Of a stretch of 64,000 nt of DNA, positions 10,587 to 23,900 are shown in pieces (the first letter of the stretch is position 1; each line of letters opens with the position of its first letter). The notes beneath the pieces were generated by a model. That model was not told the DNA's origin. It searched no databases and saw only the letters and a list, made by a program, of their open reading frames with translations. Both the position numbers and the translations under genes were made by a program. Origin of the DNA: Cephalotus follicularis (taxonomy: Eukaryota; Streptophyta; Magnoliopsida; Oxalidales; Cephalotaceae); assembly GCA_001972305.1 (NCBI GenBank), contig BDDD01000429.1, positions 351,314 to 415,313 of the forward strand, in the 5' to 3' direction.

Positions 10587-12292
10587 GGGGTGTTATGTGG
10601 GACTGCCACAGGCTTCCATAGCTTGGATCTACAGCATACCATTGGTCTATGATGGTATTTTGAGTGTGAGTGTAGCAAGGCTCTGTTACTCATTTATCAG
10701 ACCACAATTGCTAATCTGATGATATGTGAGCCTCTCGGCAAGGGTGGAGTCCTTGCGGTGATACGCCGACCCCTTGTGCGAGGTACAGTTGTTTTAGGTG
10801 AACCTCTCAGACGAGGGCGGAGTCCATGCGGTGATACGACGGCCCCTAGTACAAGGTAAGGTTATTATGGGTGAGCCTCTCAGAAGAGGACATAGTCCAT
10901 GAAGTGATACAACGACCCCTCTTGAAAGGTACCGTTGTTATGGGTGAGCCTCTCAGACAAGGGCAGGGTCCGTGAGGTGATATGCCGGTACCTTCGACGA
11001 GGTTGAGATATTTCATATAGGCACTCTGCACCGGTGTATGAAGGATGATGTACACATCCTGTAGCCTAAGGGCTGAAATTATTACTGAAGCTGCAATATG
11101 ATGATGTCATGGTATATGACGCTGATACGAGATATGATGACACTATATATGATGATGATATGAGATACAATAGCATTATAGTGGCACCAGCATCTCCAGA
11201 TTTTATGATTTATTGGACAAATTCCTTGATTCTTGGTTGTTGATCACCTCCGTAAACTATGATGTTATTATGTACTATGATATTATCGTGGATTTTATTG
11301 ATTTTTGCGGAGCTTTTATTTGTGTATCGAATTTATTCAGTGGATTCTTGAGTTTCATCATGGGCTTATAGGCTTGATGCTGTCATTATGTATTTATATT
11401 CTTTGTTGAGTTTTGTACCTCCTTTCATGGTACCTTGATGAGATTGAAATCCTTATATACATTTTCTTTTATGGTGGTATAATCAATTGGCTATGATATA
11501 TTTCCTCATTTAGCGAATCCAGTTACTTGTATGGATGCAACAGGGAATGATTTGTCCCAACTCACTTAGTCATTTAGACTAACCCCCTCTTAATCATATT
11601 TTTAAGTTGACGACCCACCTGATCCCCCAACCCAGTAGTAGTTGGGTCGCTAGAGGTAGACCACGGGCACAAGCACTAATTTACTGGCAGCTCTGGCCAG
11701 CATCACATGCATGCATGGGGACATACATGATTATTATTATTTTTATGCTTGATAGTTAGAATTAAAATGAGATGTAGAAAAATTTGGAATAATAATGGTT
11801 CTGTATGGTTAATATGTTGAAATAGGGAATCTTTAATTGATTGTGGTATATTGGTGATGGATTTGAAATAAATCAATCGCTGATTTCTCCTTCGAGAGTG
11901 TGGAAATATAAATTAAGATTTGAACTACAAATTTTAACAACAGATTTTGATGTTCTACTAAGGCAGAGCTTGGACAGTTGAAGGAAGAACTCAGAATGCT
12001 AACCAGAGCTTGGACAATTGAAGGCAGAGTTTCGAATGCCAAGGCAGACCTAAGAGGTAGAGATCAGAGATCAAAACTAGAAGTTAGACCTCGATGCTTG
12101 AAGGCAGACCTTAGAGGTAGATGTTAGACCTTGGAGCAAAGAAACTAAGGCAAAGCTCGAGAAGCTAAGGCAGACCTCGGCGCTTAGCGCCCTGATCTAT
12201 GCAAAACACGTTGTTTTGTGTGCGTAGTTAGTATTTGTAATATAGCATGGCTCATTCGGTGGAGTAGCTGCCTTGTGGGACGGGTCGTGTCA
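10587..12292 (+). repeat. 5' LTR (right part) of Ty3/gypsy element C
   Basis: Matches the 3' LTR of the same element from about 14749 onward (GGTGTTATGTGGGACTGCC near both starts) and ends GGGTCGTGTCA. It is followed at 12293 by GTTTTGGTATCAGAAC, a diverged tRNA-iMet primer site. The left part of this LTR was separated by the insertion of element B and lies outside the window. It contains four 72-bp tandem units (10727-11016) and a run of degenerate GGCAGA-type repeats (11950-12185). Confidence 0.8.
10727..11016. repeat. 72-bp tandem repeat, four units, element C 5' LTR
   Basis: Four units begin near 10727, 10798, 10871 and 10944, each starting GTGAGCCTCTCRG. Inside each unit come GGGYGGAGTCC, GGTGATACG and a CCCCT..GAGGT pair that could form a hairpin. 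The 3' LTR of the same element has five units (14886-15247). Confidence 0.85.
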
Positions 12293-13888
12293 GTTTTGGT
12301 ATCAGAACGTAGGTTTAGGATTCTTCGGGATTAAGCATAACATGCATTGCATATAGAGTATATGATGAATAGTGACATTTTGTTATTGCATGTAGAGGAA
12401 ATAGTGCCTTGTGGTCATGAATGAGGTAGGGATAGAGCAGCCCCTAGGACAAAAGTGGATCAGAATGTATCTCCTGTGGAACTTGGAGTACAGACAAACC
12501 CTTGGATGCAGGGACATGAGGCTTAGTATGCGGCAACCACCGATATTCCATGCGTGCAGTCTGCTGCAAGCATGACACCATTTCCTCCTCCTCCAGCAGC
12601 TGCAGGTGGAAAGTTTGAGTTGATGCAAGCAGTCACCTTATTAGTACAGGCATTAGGGAATGTTAGATCCCAGCCTCTACCGATAGAGCACATGCAGTGT
12701 TTAGGAGCTACATCATTTGAGGGGACAGGAGATCATACCGATGCAGAGACATGATTGAGACGTCTAGAGTGGATTTTCGAGCATATTGGAGTTAATGATG
12801 ATTCAAGAGTTAAACATGTATCTTTTCTAATCGAAAAGGATGTCGTAGTTTTATTTCACACGGGATCGACATTATCATTTATTTCTCAAACATTTTGTAT
12901 TTATGCTGACCGAGAGCTGAGCCTCTTAGATGTCAGTGTTGTAGTATCAGTCCCTACAGGACAATCTTATCAGGACTTCCATAGACCCAGAGAAGGCGGA
13001 ATGCTATATGGGTTATAGTTGACCGACTGACAAAGTCGGCATACTTTTTGCCGATACCTATGGACTATAGCTTGGAGAGGTTGGCGTAGTTGTATGTGGA
13101 TCACATCGTTAGGCTGCATAGTATTGTATCGGATAGAGACCTCGGGTTACATCAAGATTTTGGTAGAGCTTGTAGGTAGCATTGGATACTGAGTTGAGAC
13201 TCAGTACTGCTTATCATCCTCAGACTAAAGGGCAGTCTGAGCGCACGATTTAGATTTTGGAGGATATGTTGCGAGCCTGCGTGATGGATTTCAGGGGTAG
13301 TTGGGACATCCGCCTGACTTCGATTGAGTTTGCTTATCCGATGAGATTGTGACGAATTAAGTAGTGAGTATATTATAAACCATCGGATCTAATTTTCTAC
13401 AGGATAGGTCGGCAATCTCTGACATATGAGTCTCAAATGTAACGGTTCGCATCAGATCGGATTTTCTTGTTCAAGAAAAAAAAGCACTAATGCACAGGAT
13501 TTCATAAGAACTTCGTAGTCTGTATTTTAATTTGACTAACATTTCCTAGCTAGTAATTGGGTGACTCGGGAAGTGAAATTTTCTATCGTTGGCGTAGTCT
13601 AATGAAGAATAAGTTCAAGCTTTTGCATACTTTCTATCTTAAAACGAACGGATTATCGGAATGTGTGTTTCAACTTCTTGAGCTATGGATATGCGCTGGT
13701 GCTGTAGATCTCCACGACAGCTGAGGTACCATCAATAAAGGGGTTAAACTATACCTATAGTCAGGTCAACCGGAGGAATCACACAGTAGAAAAGGATACT
13801 TGGGTCGAGATGAGCATAGAGTACCCAGATTGTTTCCAATGTGATATGAGTGAATTTTGAGGACAAAATTCTAAAAAAGGGGGGATAC
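12293..13888 (+). pseudogene. Reduced gag-pol remnant of element C
   Basis: Only about 1.6 kb lies between primer site and polypurine tract, far short of a full gypsy coding region of roughly 4.5 kb. A gag-like start (proline-rich FPPPPAAAGG near 12580, then LEWIFEHIGVNDDSRVKH near 12765) is followed by protease-like LFHTGSTLSFI near 12850. After that come integrase-like words: VDRLTKSAYFLPIPMDYS near 13020 and VSDRD near 13125. A chromodomain-like TWVEMSIEYPDCF segment near 13800 precedes the AAAAAAGGGGGGATA tract. The copy is heavily broken and was probably moved by proteins from other copies, if at all. Confidence 0.7.
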
Positions 13889-16524
13889 TGTAATACCCCG
13901 TGACATATTTTGGAGTATAATCATTTAAGTATGTATTTTTATGTGTGCATACCATTTGTAAAAATTCATGACACTTTTGTGATTAATTAGACCAGAGCAG
14001 AGCAGAAAAGACAAGACCAGACCAGACCTGGTCAAGGATGAGCAGAACTGGTTGAGCGGACCAAGGAGCAGTTGGGAGCCGACTAGGAAGTGCCTAGTTT
14101 GAGTAGACCTGGAATGGGACATGTTTTCTTAAGCCCAAAATTTCGGCCCATTACATCTCAAATTCTCCAAAACTCTAGAATGCTCTTCATACTCATATAT
14201 ATACAGGGATGGTATGAAAATTTCGAGGTATGGGGCTCTCTTCATTCTTTGTGTTGGCCGAACTTCGCTTTCTCCATGCTCTCCACTTCTTTATCAAGAA
14301 TCCTTCAAGAAATTGAGTTTATTAGTGATTCTCATCCATTCTTCTAGTACATTAAGACTTGGATCCGGTAGCTAATCCGGAGCATCGAGAGGCTAGTCCG
14401 TGGCAGTGGATTGCAGTAAATCTGTGAGTGGGATATTCCCTTCCTCTATTCCATTGTCTTGAGATTCTTGTTTGTTATGTGCCCTTTTGTGTTCATGTTA
14501 TGTGATTGTGGGTCGGGATCTGAATCCCATATGTGACTAGGTTGGTCATGTTTTATGATTGTGCTATGGTTGCCGAGCATATGAGTGCTTTCGCTCTGGG
14601 TGACGATGTCACCTTCCCATGATATTTATTATCGTGATTTGTACTCTGATGCTGGGTATCATGTGATTTGTAGCTTGTGATATCGGTCGATGGTGAGGTA
14701 TACGTCCGATGCCCAAATCTACTTAGCAGACCCACTGGTCTACGATGGGGTGTTATGTGGGACTGCCACAGGCTTCCATAGCTTAGATCTGAAGCATACC
14801 ATTAGTCTATGATGGAATGTTGAGTGTGAGTGCAGCAGGGCTTAGTTACTAACTTATCTAACCGCAATTGCTTATCTGATGATATGTGAGCCTCTCGGCG
14901 AGGGTGGAGTCTACGCGGTGATACGACGGCCCCTCATGCGAGGTATGGTTGTTACAGGTGAGTCTCTCGGACGAGGGCAGAGTCCGTACGGTGATACGCC
15001 ATCCCCTCATGTGAGGTACGGTTGTTATTGGTGAGCCTCTCATATGAGGGCGGAGTCATGGGGTGATACGCTGACCCCTCATATGAGGTACAGTTGTTAT
15101 GGGTGAGCCTTTCAGATGAGGGAGGAGTCCGTACGGGGATACACCGGCCCCTCATGCGAGGTAAGGTTGTTATGGGTGAGCCTCTCGGACGAGGGCGGGG
15201 TCTGTGAGGTGATACAATGGCCCCTCGAACGAGGCTGAGATATTTCCTATAAGCATTCTACACCTGTGTATGAAGGATGATGTACACATCCTGTAGCCTA
15301 ACGGTTGAGATTATTACTGCAGTTGCTATATGATTATGTCATGGTATATGAAGATGATAAGAGATATGATGACATTATATGTGTTGATGATATGAGATAT
15401 AATAGCATTATAGTGGTACCAGCATCTCCGGATGTTATGATTTATTGGGCACATTCCTTGATTCTTGGTTGTTGATCACCTTCGTAAACTTTGATGTTAT
15501 TATGTACTTTGATATTATCGTGGATTTTATTGACGTCTGCGGAGCTCTTATTTATGTATTGAGTTTATTCAGTGGATTTTTGAGTTTCATCGTGGGCTTA
15601 TAGCCTTGATGCTGTCATTATGTATTTATCTTCTTTGTTGAGTTTTGTACCTCCTTTCATGGTACCTTGATGAGATTGAAATCTTTATATACATTTTATA
15701 TTATTGAGGTGTAATCAATTGGCTATGATATAATTTCTCATTCAGCACATCCAGTTACTTGTATGGATGCAACATGGAATGATTTGTCCCAACTCACTTA
15801 GTCATTTGGACTAACCCCCTATTAATCATATTTTCAGTTGAAGACCCATATGATCCACCAACCCAATAGTAGTTAGGTCACTAGAGGTAGACCACGGGCA
15901 CAGGAACTATTTTACTAGCAACTCTGGCCAGCATCACATGTATGCATGGGGACATACGACATTGTTATTATGTTTATGCTTGATAGTTAGAATTAAAATG
16001 AGATGTAGGTATATTTGGAGTAATAATGGTTCTGTATGGTTAATATGTTGAAATAGGGTACCTTTAATTAATTGTGGTATCCTGGTGATGGATTTGAAAT
16101 AAATCAACCGATGATTCCTCTTTAGGGAGTGTGGAAATATAAATTGTGGTTTGAACTGAAAATTTTAACAACCATTTTCGATATTCTACTAAGACAGAGC
16201 TCGGACAGGTGAAGGAAGAGCTCAGAATGCTAAGGCATAACTAAGAAAATTGAAGACAGAGTTCCAATTGCCAGGGCAGACCCAGGAGGTAGAGGTAAGA
16301 GCTCAAAACTCGAAGTCAGACCTCGGTGCTTGAAGGCAGCCCTCAGAGGTAGAGGTCATACCTTGGAGCAAAGAAAGTAAGGCAGAGCTCGGGAAGCTAA
16401 GGCCGACCTCGACCGTTAGTGCCATGATCTCTACAAAACACATCGTTTGGTATGCGTAGTAAGTATTTATAGTATAGCATGACTCGTTAAGTGGGGTCAC
16501 GACCTTATGGGACGGGTCGTGTCA
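13889..16524 (+). repeat. 3' LTR of element C
   Basis: Starts TGTAATACCCCGTGACA after the polypurine tract and ends GGGTCGTGTCA, 2636 bp. It shares long stretches with 10587-12292, including the 72-bp repeats and the GGCAGA-type repeats (16193-16425). The next bases resume in the LTR of element D, where TGGGG (16525-16529) should be one target duplication. Confidence 0.85.
14886..15247. repeat. 72-bp tandem repeat, five units, element C 3' LTR
   Basis: Units begin near 14886, 14958, 15031, 15103 and 15176, each opening GTGAGYCTYTC and ending in a GAGGTRYGGTTGTTA-like stretch. They match the four units of the 5' LTR but differ in number and in many single bases. Confidence 0.85.
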
Positions 16525-17689
16525 TGGGGTACGTGACACTTACACTCATGCCCTTGGTAGTTGTGGGTTACGTGCCACTTACCACAGGCTCTCTGCACTG
16601 GTGTATGAAGGATGATGTACACATCCTGTAGCCTATTAGCCTGTGATTATTGTTGTAGCTTATATATGATGATGACATGAGATATAATGATCATATGATA
16701 TGTGATGATGATATGATATATGATTATGACATTATAGTCGTACCAGCATCCTCTGATATTATGATTATATGGGCACATTTTTTGATTCTTGGTTGTTGAT
16801 CACATTAGTAAAACTTGATATTTTTATGCACTCTGATTTTATTGTGCTTCTATCTATACATGTGGAGCTCTTACCTTGAGCATTAATATTGTCTTCTGTG
16901 GATTCTCATTTTTCTATCTTGGGCTTATATCCTTGTTATTATTACTGTTTCTTTATCTCTATCGTTGAGTTATGAGCTTCCTTTTGTGGAATTTTTTGAG
17001 ATTCAAGTTTCTTTTCATGGATTTACATTATTTTATTTGGTGGCATATACCTTGATCATAGTATGCTCTTTTTATTCAGCACATCCGGTTCTTTGATGGA
17101 TGTATCAAGGAATGCTTTGTCTCTACTCACTTAGCTATTTGGACCTCTCTCCCCCCCCCCCATTTCTTTTCCCCTTTCAAATAATATCAAGATGGATGTC
17201 AAGTTTGTTTCAGTAGAGATCGGACCATGAGGGCATGACTACCAGAGGTTTCAACACGTGCATATCATTCACGACACCAGAATTTAAATTATGCATTTTT
17301 ATGTTTTTATATAAATATTTTTATAGTTTGGTTTTGAAGGGCTGAGCCCTATTTAGTATTTATGAGTTATGTTTTGATAATATGGTTGAGGCAGAGCCCA
17401 ACCCATGCATGTTTTCTATTTTAGTTATGGTTTCCTGAGGGCTGAGCCCACTATATCAATTGTGATTTTCTTTACAGAGGGCATAGTCCGATAAACGGAT
17501 ACTACATGCCTGATTTTCGTATAAAATTAAGAGTTAGAATTATTTTCAAGTTTTTGGAAAAATTCAACTTTATGACTTTTAAATTCAATTATTTGGTTTC
17601 CTAAACGGCTTAAGTTATCACGTGGAGATTTTCGAAAGGTGACTTGCCACGTGGTGGTCACGTTCGTCTTGGTCAGGACCGGTTTGACA
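16525..17689 (+). repeat. 5' LTR (right part) of old Ty3/gypsy element D
   Basis: Aligns end to end with 39353-40506: both share GGGGTACGTG at the left, the GATGATGATATGATATATG stretch in the middle and CTTGCCACGTG-GTCACGTTCGTC near the right end. The LTR ends TTTGACA and is followed by a weak primer site (17690-17705, ATTTTTGTATAAGAGC). Its left part lies beyond element C, outside the window. Confidence 0.75.
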
Positions 17690-20600
17690 ATTTTTGTATA
17701 AGAGCTTTTTGTTTTAGGTTCTCCAGACTTTTAAAGTGAAGTGTTTTCAAGATTCTGAAGAAAAAGGAAAACGTTTTTTTTTAACTCATGCATATCATAC
17801 ATTGCATACAGACCTTTATATGCGAGTGTCCTGTGTCTGGTAGCGTGCCTCGTGGTCAAGGAGATGGGTCCACAGTGGGACATAAATAGATGGCAGATGT
17901 AGGTCTAGAGTCAGATGTAGGGCTAGAGACCCTAAGACCGGAGGTACTCTAGGATACTACCTCCGTTTTGGTAGCGGCCGAGTTAGCCTTAAGAATATCA
18001 CCTTCTTAATAACCTTTTATTAATTTATATGTCTGAACCAGAGTTTTAGCGGGCCATAGCTTAGCTATTCTAGATGTTATAAGCTATCATGGCATGATGT
18101 ATGCGACAGAGCACCTAAAATGCATCGGAGGAACTATTTTAAGGTTCTTACATATGTTCCAGGGTAACATGATAATGAAGAATTATTGACAGTGACGAAT
18201 TGTTACTAGAGGTTCAGGCAATCGTCATAGTATGTCTCCTTTTGAGTAATAGAGGAGACTTAGAGGCATTAGAAGTTTAGAGACGGATTACAAAATGAGA
18301 TTCGACATAGGTTGTCAATTATCGATAGGACGTATTCCTTATAGATGACTTGATGAGTTCCATTGTGCTAAAATATGGTTTTGAGGTTATGCAAGAAAGA
18401 GAATATTATGTTAGTGGTAATAAAAAGTCCTGATATTGAAGATTTATAGATTTTTCAATCGAATATGCTTAAATAAAATGTCCATGATTTGGTGTTTTTA
18501 GTTTTTTTTCAAGAAGTTAATGGGGATTATTTGAGGTTAGGAAGAGACAAATCATTGGGGCAATTTAAATTTAGAAGATATTATGGAGCTTATGAGTTGA
18601 GAGACCTATCTATGATGGAAGTTTATAACTTGTGCATTAAGAAGATTGAATATTCTTTTAAGTATAAAATCAAAAATTATTTTTGGAAGTTTGATAAAAA
18701 TATATTGTTTCACAAGGGGTAACATTGGAGATAAGTATTATTTGGATATGTGTCTGTACTTTTGTTGGAGAAAATTTATATCGTATATAATTAGTGCCAA
18801 GGTTGAATTGATATGGGTTATTGCAATAATTACTAACTTACTATGATAGTTGAATGTATAGATGTGAATTATTGTTATGGAAAGTATCGTCATAAATTGT
18901 CCTAGCGAATGAATATGGATATAATGATGTTTTAGCCTACAAAGATCGATTATTACTGATTTTGTGTAATGATTTCTTTGATGACAAAGTTTCAGTAGTG
19001 AATTACAAATTATAAAAAAGATAACTTGTTTATAAATAGTGGTAAAGTTTTATAATAATCAATTATTCCTATGAAAAGGTGAATGATTAATTTATTTTAT
19101 ATAGAGATACAATATTTATATTTGAAGGGATGATAGTTTAAGAAATTGACTTGATGAATTGTTCTTAGGATTGTGAAATAATTTGAAGTATAGAGAGGAA
19201 TAAAGATATAGGATGTAAAATGGGCTTTATACGAGGAAGTTCATTATACGAAGATTAACAACAGAGTAATGAATGATAGTACTAAGGTGAATTAGTAGTA
19301 GTATTGGTTAAGGTAGGCTTTAATAACACTATTGATGATCACACCAGTAGCTGAAGAAATAAAGAGACAGAGGAGTGGTGATAAGATGAAAGGGAATGTG
19401 ACAGGGAGAACATATTAGATGAAATAAACAACATATTTCACAGTCATACAACTAATAATGAGTACTAGAGATATTAATAAAGAAAAGTGTCAGAAAAGTA
19501 AAAAGGATCTATTGATATCGAGAGATATAATGACATGAATTTGCTTAAGGTGTCAGGATGAATAATATATTGAAAATAAAGAGTATTTGAATATAAAAAT
19601 TTTGTCATTAGGTTGAATTATGAATTATGGAAAGGTTATGAGATGAATTTCATATATGTGTAATATGAAATAAGATGTCAATTTTATATTATATTTTTAT
19701 ATGAGAGTTATAGATCAATATTTATTATGCATCAAAAAGTTGGATTGACAATGAATTATGGAGAGAATGGTTTGATAGTTAAGTACAAAATTTATTGTAA
19801 AAGAAAGTTTGAATTATAGCGGGGCAATTTTTAATTATATGTGGTTCAAATTGTTATTACATGAATGAATGAGATATATTATAGCTTTGAAGTCAGATGA
19901 TTAACTTGCCAGAATGACAAAGCAGAGTGACACTAACCTTCGCAACTATTACAGCTACTCTATATTTTAGAGTAGAAGTGGAAGTATATCACGATAGACT
20001 TCATCTCATGACCTATGCGGACAAAACTAAGGTACGATTCGATTAAGTCCTATTGGAATGATCTACCAAACTGCTCAACTTCTAACGATTCGGCTTACCT
20101 AAGATCTAGATCGCTTGGGGGCACGATATATAAATGAGATTGTCAGGTTATATGGAGCTCCAGAGTATATTGTGTTGGACGGATATCCAAGGTTTACTTC
20201 CTGATTTTGGCTGAATCTTAACAGTACCTTGGGGACTAGTTGGTATTCAGTACAATTTATTCCCCTCAGACAAACAGATATCATAGAGCAGCACATAGAT
20301 ATTAGAGGAAGTGTTGAGGATTTGTGTCATGGACTTCAAGGATAGTTAGGATATTCGCCTAGTGTTGATCGAGTTTGCCTATAATAGAAGCTATCAGGCT
20401 AGTGGCATGACACCCCATTGAAATTATAGTTTTAAAACCCAGACGGTCAATAAGTTGCTACAGAAGAATCACAAATGATATCTGTTGCAGTATGTGACGG
20501 GTTGGAGGTTAGTGGATATTGTCTGTGGTATGTCTAAACCATGTAATTAGGCTGACTACTATCTCAACTATGTTCATGAAGAGAATGGACTGAGCTCATC

Positions 20601-20913
20601 AATCGTGCTTACACAGCTTCATTGTTGTTTATATTGGAATAACGTTAGGTTTTACCGCTATAAGTATTTGGTTACTTAAGAAGAACTCAATTTAAAGTTG
20701 AGGCACCTTGTGATGAATTAAGCTGTGGTATATAATAAACCATCATCTGTGTAAGTGAGATTTCTACAAGATAGGTCGTCAATCTCTAACATATGAGTTT
20801 CAAATGTGACGGTTCGCATCATATCTAATTTTCTTGTTCGAGATAAGGGACACTATTGCAATATAGAGAAAGAGGTCAGGCACACTCAGTGTTGAAACAC
20901 TAGGCATCTTGGA
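17690..20913 (+). pseudogene. Internal region of element D, left part
   Basis: Follows the LTR and primer site. The first kilobase may be gag, but no domain is recognisable. Much of 18300-19900 is very AT-rich with no conserved words. Integrase-like coding appears at about 20060-20460: EIVRLYGAPEYIVLDG, a PRFTS-like word, and a FIPLRQTD stretch equivalent to the usual FHPQTDGQ. Positions 20690-20860 match 13355-13470 of element C, showing the two are related. The copy is strongly eroded. It is interrupted at 20914 by solo LTR E and resumes at 24582. Confidence 0.65.
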
Positions 20914-23900
20914 TGTAACATCCGTGTTCCAATCGGAATAGTAAAGCGAGTTTCGTAAAATTATGGCCTGTGATCATAGCATATGGTTTTAGATTTTTGG
21001 GTAGAGAGAGACACGTGTGTGGATCACAGAAATGCGTTGAGCGCATTATTATTATTATTATCATCATCATCATCATCATCATCATTATTATTAAAAAAAA
21101 GGAGAAGCGCCAGGCATTTTCTAGAAAACGTCAGACGCTTCTCTTGTAAAAATAAAAGAAAGAGAGAGAGAGAGGCAGAGGACGATGGCGCCGGAGAAGA
21201 CAACGGCACAAGGCGTAGGATCGGGAAGAGAAGGCACGGGTCCTCACATCGACGGTAACGCCATTTCTCCTCTCTTATTCTCTTTTTCTTCTCGATGCTT
21301 TACCGTCTACCGTTCACTTTTCGCAGATGACATAGTCGCTGGTGGAGATGGTTTTCATTGTGAAGATCAGCTACACCCATTTTCATGGTAATTGAGGCAT
21401 TTTTAGGCCAGAATCGGCCATAATTAGTCGATGAGTCAACTCAGCGAGTTCGGCTCCCCACCGCCTTTGGCTTTACGTTTCAAGTCAAATCACGGCGAGT
21501 CTTGGTCACCAACATGTAGATTGAAAGTTTTTGAGGCCAGCTATGGCATGACTGGAGCTCAGGCATCCTGGACGGAGCTCAGACGAGGTGATTTAATGAC
21601 GAGTATAGGAGACTCTCGGGCATAGATGCATAGAACCAAAAATTTTATGGCGCTTTTGCGAAGCGGTCGGAGTTGTTGAAGTAGAGCGAGTCAACTCAGT
21701 GAGTCGAACTCACTGACGGCCGTGACAGCGCTCTGTGGTGAGTCATGGCTCGTCTTCAGAATAGTGTGTAGATTGACCAATTTGGGGGCTATTGATGGTG
21801 TGGCCAGAGCTCCTACGTGTTGGCCGGAGCTCTGGTGGCGTACAATGTTAGCTTCTTTTGTGTAGGGCATAACGGTAGTATGATATTCATGCAGTGTGAA
21901 GGGGTGGCAAAAGATGGTGGAGATTCCAAACGAATGACGAGGATCCGATAGCTGATCCAAATCCTCGAGGGGCTAGTCCGTGATAGAAATTGGCACTGAT
22001 ATTGTGAGTAAAAAGTCTCCTTCCTTTACTTTATTTGTTCTTGAAATTCTTTGATGATGGATACGTGCCTTGATTGTGATACTTAAATGTCATATGACTT
22101 GTTGATAGCCTGATTTGGAAATTATTCCTTTGATAGCCTGATTTGTTGATAGCCCGTTTGTCGATTCCTATGACTTGTTGATAGCCCTTATTGTTTGATT
22201 CCATCATGTGATTTGACTTGTTACATGAAAATTCCATAATTGTTTATTAGGAATCATTTATTGGGTATTCTTGATTGAACTCCCATATTGATTTGAGACA
22301 TTTATTAGTGTATATTCATTTCGCCCTTTGCTGTTATATCCGTTTGGCTCCCACGGATATTTTTTTTTTCCTTTTCTATTGATATATTCATTCTATTTCT
22401 GTATCTTCATAGTTGAACTCATGTTGTTGGTATCTTGAGTTATATCTCTGTTGATAGAAATTGTTGTTATGTGGCTATGTGATTTTGAGTAGAAAGTCTC
22501 TTTTTCATATCTTACTCGTTCTTGGAATTTCCTTGAAGGTGATATGTGCCCTTTTGTATCCTTTTGATACGAAATGATCTTGATTATCTTATTTTAGACT
22601 TGAGTCTTGTATTTGATTTGTGATATTCATTTTCTCATTATTGTGATACCGTTGATTTGGACATGATGAGTTCTGGTTCTGGTGATATTGTCACCTTCCA
22701 TTCTGCAGGCAGGCTTACATGCTCATTTCTCTATGTGCTTTTTTTGGGAGATTGTGCTTTGTACTCTGATGCTGGGTACCATATGATATGTGACATGTGT
22801 TATCGGTCGAGGGTGAGGTGTACGTACGACGCCCAACTCTCCTTAGCAGGCCCAGTGGTCTATGATGGTATGTTATGTGGGACTACCACAGGCTTCCATA
22901 GCTTGCATCTGCAGCATACCATTGGTGTATGATGGTATGCTGAGTGTGAGTGCAGCAGGGCTCTGTTACTCACTTATCGGACCATATTTTCTTATCTGAT
23001 GATATTGAGATGTTCCAGCAAGTAGGCTTACGTGCTGCATGATGCATGAGATTGTATGATACTGTGATGCTTACATGTACGCCCATCGTGATGGGTGGGG
23101 TACGTGTCGCTTACACGCATGCCCTAGGTACGGAGTGGGGTGCGTGCCGCTAACCATAGGCAATTTGCACCGGTGTATGAATGATGCTGCACACATCCTA
23201 TAGCCTATTGGTCTATGATTATTACTACAGCTGCTATATGCTGATGTCATGATATATGACGATTACATGAGATATGATGACATGATATGTGATGATGATA
23301 TGACATATGATGACATGATAGTGGTACCAGCATCCCCAGATATTATGATTTTATTGGCACATTTCTTGAATCATGATTATTGATAATATCCGTGATTCTT
23401 GATATTTTTTTATGTACTCAGATTTAATTGTGCATCTTATTTGTACTCATGGAGCTATTTCCTTGAGCATGGGATTGCTTCTATGGATTTACATTTTATT
23501 CATACGTGGGCATATTTGTGAGTCATGTTTATAATTATGGAGCCCATCTATTGACTATCGAGATTCCTTTCATGGATTTCGTTTACGCTTGTGTCTCATT
23601 TAGATTTGTGGTCCCCATTTACATTTTGGATCCCGATTACATTTGTGGATTCTATTTAAGTCTGTAGATCTTGATGTCCCTTGTGGTTCTTGATTTCCTT
23701 TGTGCTTCTTGATTTACATTATGGATCTTGATGTCCTTTGTGGATCTTGATGTCGTTTGTGGATCTAGAGTACGTTTATGGATCTTGTTCATTAGTGGAG
23801 TTCATTTCTTGTGATTGAGATTTTATTCTATCGAGATTGTTTTTTCGTAGATTTAATTTTATTGTACTTTGAGCTTTATTTCTGTGGAGCCACTTGTTGA

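Noticed and set aside
10727-15247. 72-bp tandem units considered as a CRISPR array or centromeric satellite
   Set aside because: There are no unique spacers, the number of units is small, and they sit inside paired LTRs of a retrotransposon.
20900-21209. Frames with runs of Met, Asp, Ser or Asn
   Set aside because: They are translations of the TTA/TCA microsatellite in solo LTR E.
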